The position numbers and the translations under genes were made by a program. From NCBI GenBank assembly GCA_900548255.1, contig URKH01000088.1, positions 1 to 6,845 on the forward strand: DNA of 6,845 nt. The letters are read 5' to 3'. Positions 5,982-6,845 of this stretch are shown piece after piece (within the stretch, counting starts at the first letter, position 1; each line of letters starts with the position of its first letter). The DNA is from an uncultured Collinsella sp. (lineage in GTDB: Bacteria; Actinomycetota; Coriobacteriia; Coriobacteriales; Coriobacteriaceae). Below the pieces are notes generated by a model. The model did not search any database, was not told where the DNA came from, and saw only the letters and a list, made by a program, of their open reading frames with translations.

Positions 5982-5994
5982 CCTTGTTAACACA
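5982..5994. repeat. 13-bp direct repeat, copy in the hydrolase leader
   Basis: CCTTGTTAACACA, identical to 5108-5120. On the minus strand it reads TGTGTTAACAAGG. Its AAGG end is the likely ribosome site of the hydrolase ATG at 5972, and the palindrome TGTTAACA lies just before it. It could be an operator, an insertion or duplication scar, or chance. Confidence 0.6.
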
Positions 5995-6095
5995 TGAACT
6001 GTACCCGACCCGAAACCTTTCATATCGCAGGCATCGAGGGCGGAATGAAAAAACGAAACCTAAGAGCACAAGCCCAAACCAGACTTTGGCGCCGA

Positions 6096-6104
6096 TGCTA
6101 TGCT
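6096..6104 (+). promoter_or_regulatory. Possible extended -10 promoter of the radical SAM gene
   Basis: TGCTATGCT (6096-6104) fits an extended -10 element, TG followed after one base by TATGCT, 31 bases before the start at 6136. No good -35 box stands 17 bases upstream. The divergent intergenic region 5973-6135 must hold the promoters of both genes, and I see no convincing one for the hydrolase. Confidence 0.35.
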
Positions 6105-6120
6105 TAGGCACAACTGTCCC

Positions 6121-6126
6121 AAGGAG
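6121..6126 (+). promoter_or_regulatory. Ribosome binding site deciding the radical SAM start
   Basis: AAGGAG ends three bases before an ATG at 6130 and nine bases before an in-frame ATG at 6136. The longer spacing is the usual one, so 6136 is preferred. Confidence 0.7.
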
Positions 6127-6135
6127 CATATGCCT

Positions 6136-6845
6136 ATGTCTACGTTTTTAAATGCCAGCCCCATCTTTGGACCGGTGCGCAGCCGCCGTCTGGGCCTTTC
6201 TCTCGGTGTCAACATGATGCCGGCATCGGGCAAGATCTGTACGTTTGACTGCATCTACTGCGAGAACGGCCTCAACGCCGAGCGCCCCTGCCATGAGCCG
6301 TACAACACAGCTGCCGTGGTACTCGACGCGCTCGAGGCAAAGCTGCGCGAGATGGCAGCCGAGGGCGAGCTCCCCGATGTGATCACCTTCGCAGGCAACG
6401 GCGAGCCCACCGCCGCACCGGAGTTTCCGCAGGCCATCGCCGGCGCCGTCGCGCTGCGCGGCGAGCTTGCCCCGAACTCCAAGATCGCCGTGCTCTCCAA
6501 CGGCACGCGCGCCGATCGCCCCGAGGTGCACGATGCGCTCATGATGGTCGACGACAACATCCTCAAACTCGATACGATCGACCCGGCATTTATCCAGCTG
6601 CTCGACCAGCCTGTTGGCCCCTACGACGTCGAGCACCAGATCGAGACGTTCGCGAGCTTTGACGGTCACGTTATTATCCAGACGATCTTTTTGACCGGCG
6701 AGTATCAGGGCAAGTCCCTCGATAACACCGGCGAAGCGTATGTCGGCCCTTGGCTCGCGGCGCTCGAGCGCATTCGCCCACAGGAGGCGACCATCTACAC
6801 GGTAGCGCGCGAAACACCGATCGCCGGCCTTGCCAAAGCAGCGCC
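6136..6845 (+). CDS. Radical SAM protein, COG0731-like (3' end beyond window)
   Basis: The first 236 residues of a radical SAM enzyme, open to the window edge. The cluster motif is CTFDCIYC (35-42; Cys35, Cys39, Cys42), which binds the [4Fe-4S] cluster that cleaves S-adenosylmethionine. GPVRSRRLGLSLGVN (12-26) before it and ENGLN after it are typical of the COG0731 group, related to the archaeal wyosine enzyme Taw1/TYW1. Other family-like blocks are FAGNGEPT (85-92), LSNGT (120-124), LKLDTID (143-149) and, near the edge, IYTVARETPIAGL. The bacterial members' substrate is not known to me, so no specific reaction is given. An ATG at 6130 in the same frame would add two residues. It is transcribed away from the alpha/beta hydrolase. 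Confidence 0.9.
   Translation, partial: MSTFLNASPIFGPVRSRRLGLSLGVNMMPASGKICTFDCIYCENGLNAERPCHEPYNTAAVVLDALEAKLREMAAEGELPDVITFAGNGEPTAAPEFPQAIAGAVALRGELAPNSKIAVLSNGTRADRPEVHDALMMVDDNILKLDTIDPAFIQLLDQPVGPYDVEHQIETFASFDGHVIIQTIFLTGEYQGKSLDNTGEAYVGPWLAALERIRPQEATIYTVARETPIAGLAKAA

Noticed and set aside
5592..5990. 132-codon plus-strand frame opposite the hydrolase
   Set aside because: The minus strand carries the catalytic Ser, His and oxyanion motifs of an alpha/beta hydrolase; the plus reading has none.
6059..6108. CCTAAG...CTTAGG inverted repeat in the divergent promoter region
   Set aside because: The six-base arms are 38 bases apart with no further pairing, which is expected by chance.
6148..6669. 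173-codon open frame on the minus strand
   Set aside because: It is antisense to the radical SAM gene, whose cluster motif and family blocks are clear on the plus strand.

Overview
The window looks like a piece of a high-GC actinobacterial chromosome, most likely a Coriobacteriia gut commensal of the Collinsella type. This rests on GC-rich codon use, a GluC/GluD-like amino-acid permease pair, and a c-di-GMP signalling module with receiver, HD-GYP and Hpt parts. The taxonomic call is inference from gene content, not a database match.

Layout. Positions 1-157 hold the probable last codons of an upstream gene and a strong stem-loop with a T-rich tail. Positions 158-3310 (+) are a compact operon: two polar amino-acid ABC permeases (158-817 and 814-1647, ATGA overlap), their ATPase (1684-2448), and a class I glutamine amidotransferase-like peptidase C26 hydrolase of the PuuD type (2501-3310). 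A bidirectional terminator (3334-3374) separates this operon from a convergent block on the minus strand. Read in its own direction, that block is an alpha/beta hydrolase (5972-5163), a broken sensor/c-di-GMP regulator (5119-3795), and an Hpt phosphotransfer protein (3771-3418). A radical SAM protein of the COG0731 type (6136 to the window end, +) diverges from the hydrolase.

How the parts work together. The transporter probably imports glutamate, glutamine or a gamma-glutamyl compound. The C26 enzyme next to it could cleave a gamma-glutamyl amide after uptake. The minus-strand block would have linked phosphorelay signalling to c-di-GMP turnover, but it appears to be decaying. The regulator has lost the end of its GGDEF domain and the front of its receiver domain at one junction, with a frame change and no convincing start. 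The Hpt gene carries a probable one-base frameshift in a run of five C (plus strand). The neighbouring transport, hydrolase and radical SAM genes look intact.

I see no CRISPR array, transposase, integrase, RNA gene or evident new defence system. The most interesting signals are the two lesions in one signalling module and a 13-bp direct repeat that brackets the alpha/beta hydrolase gene.
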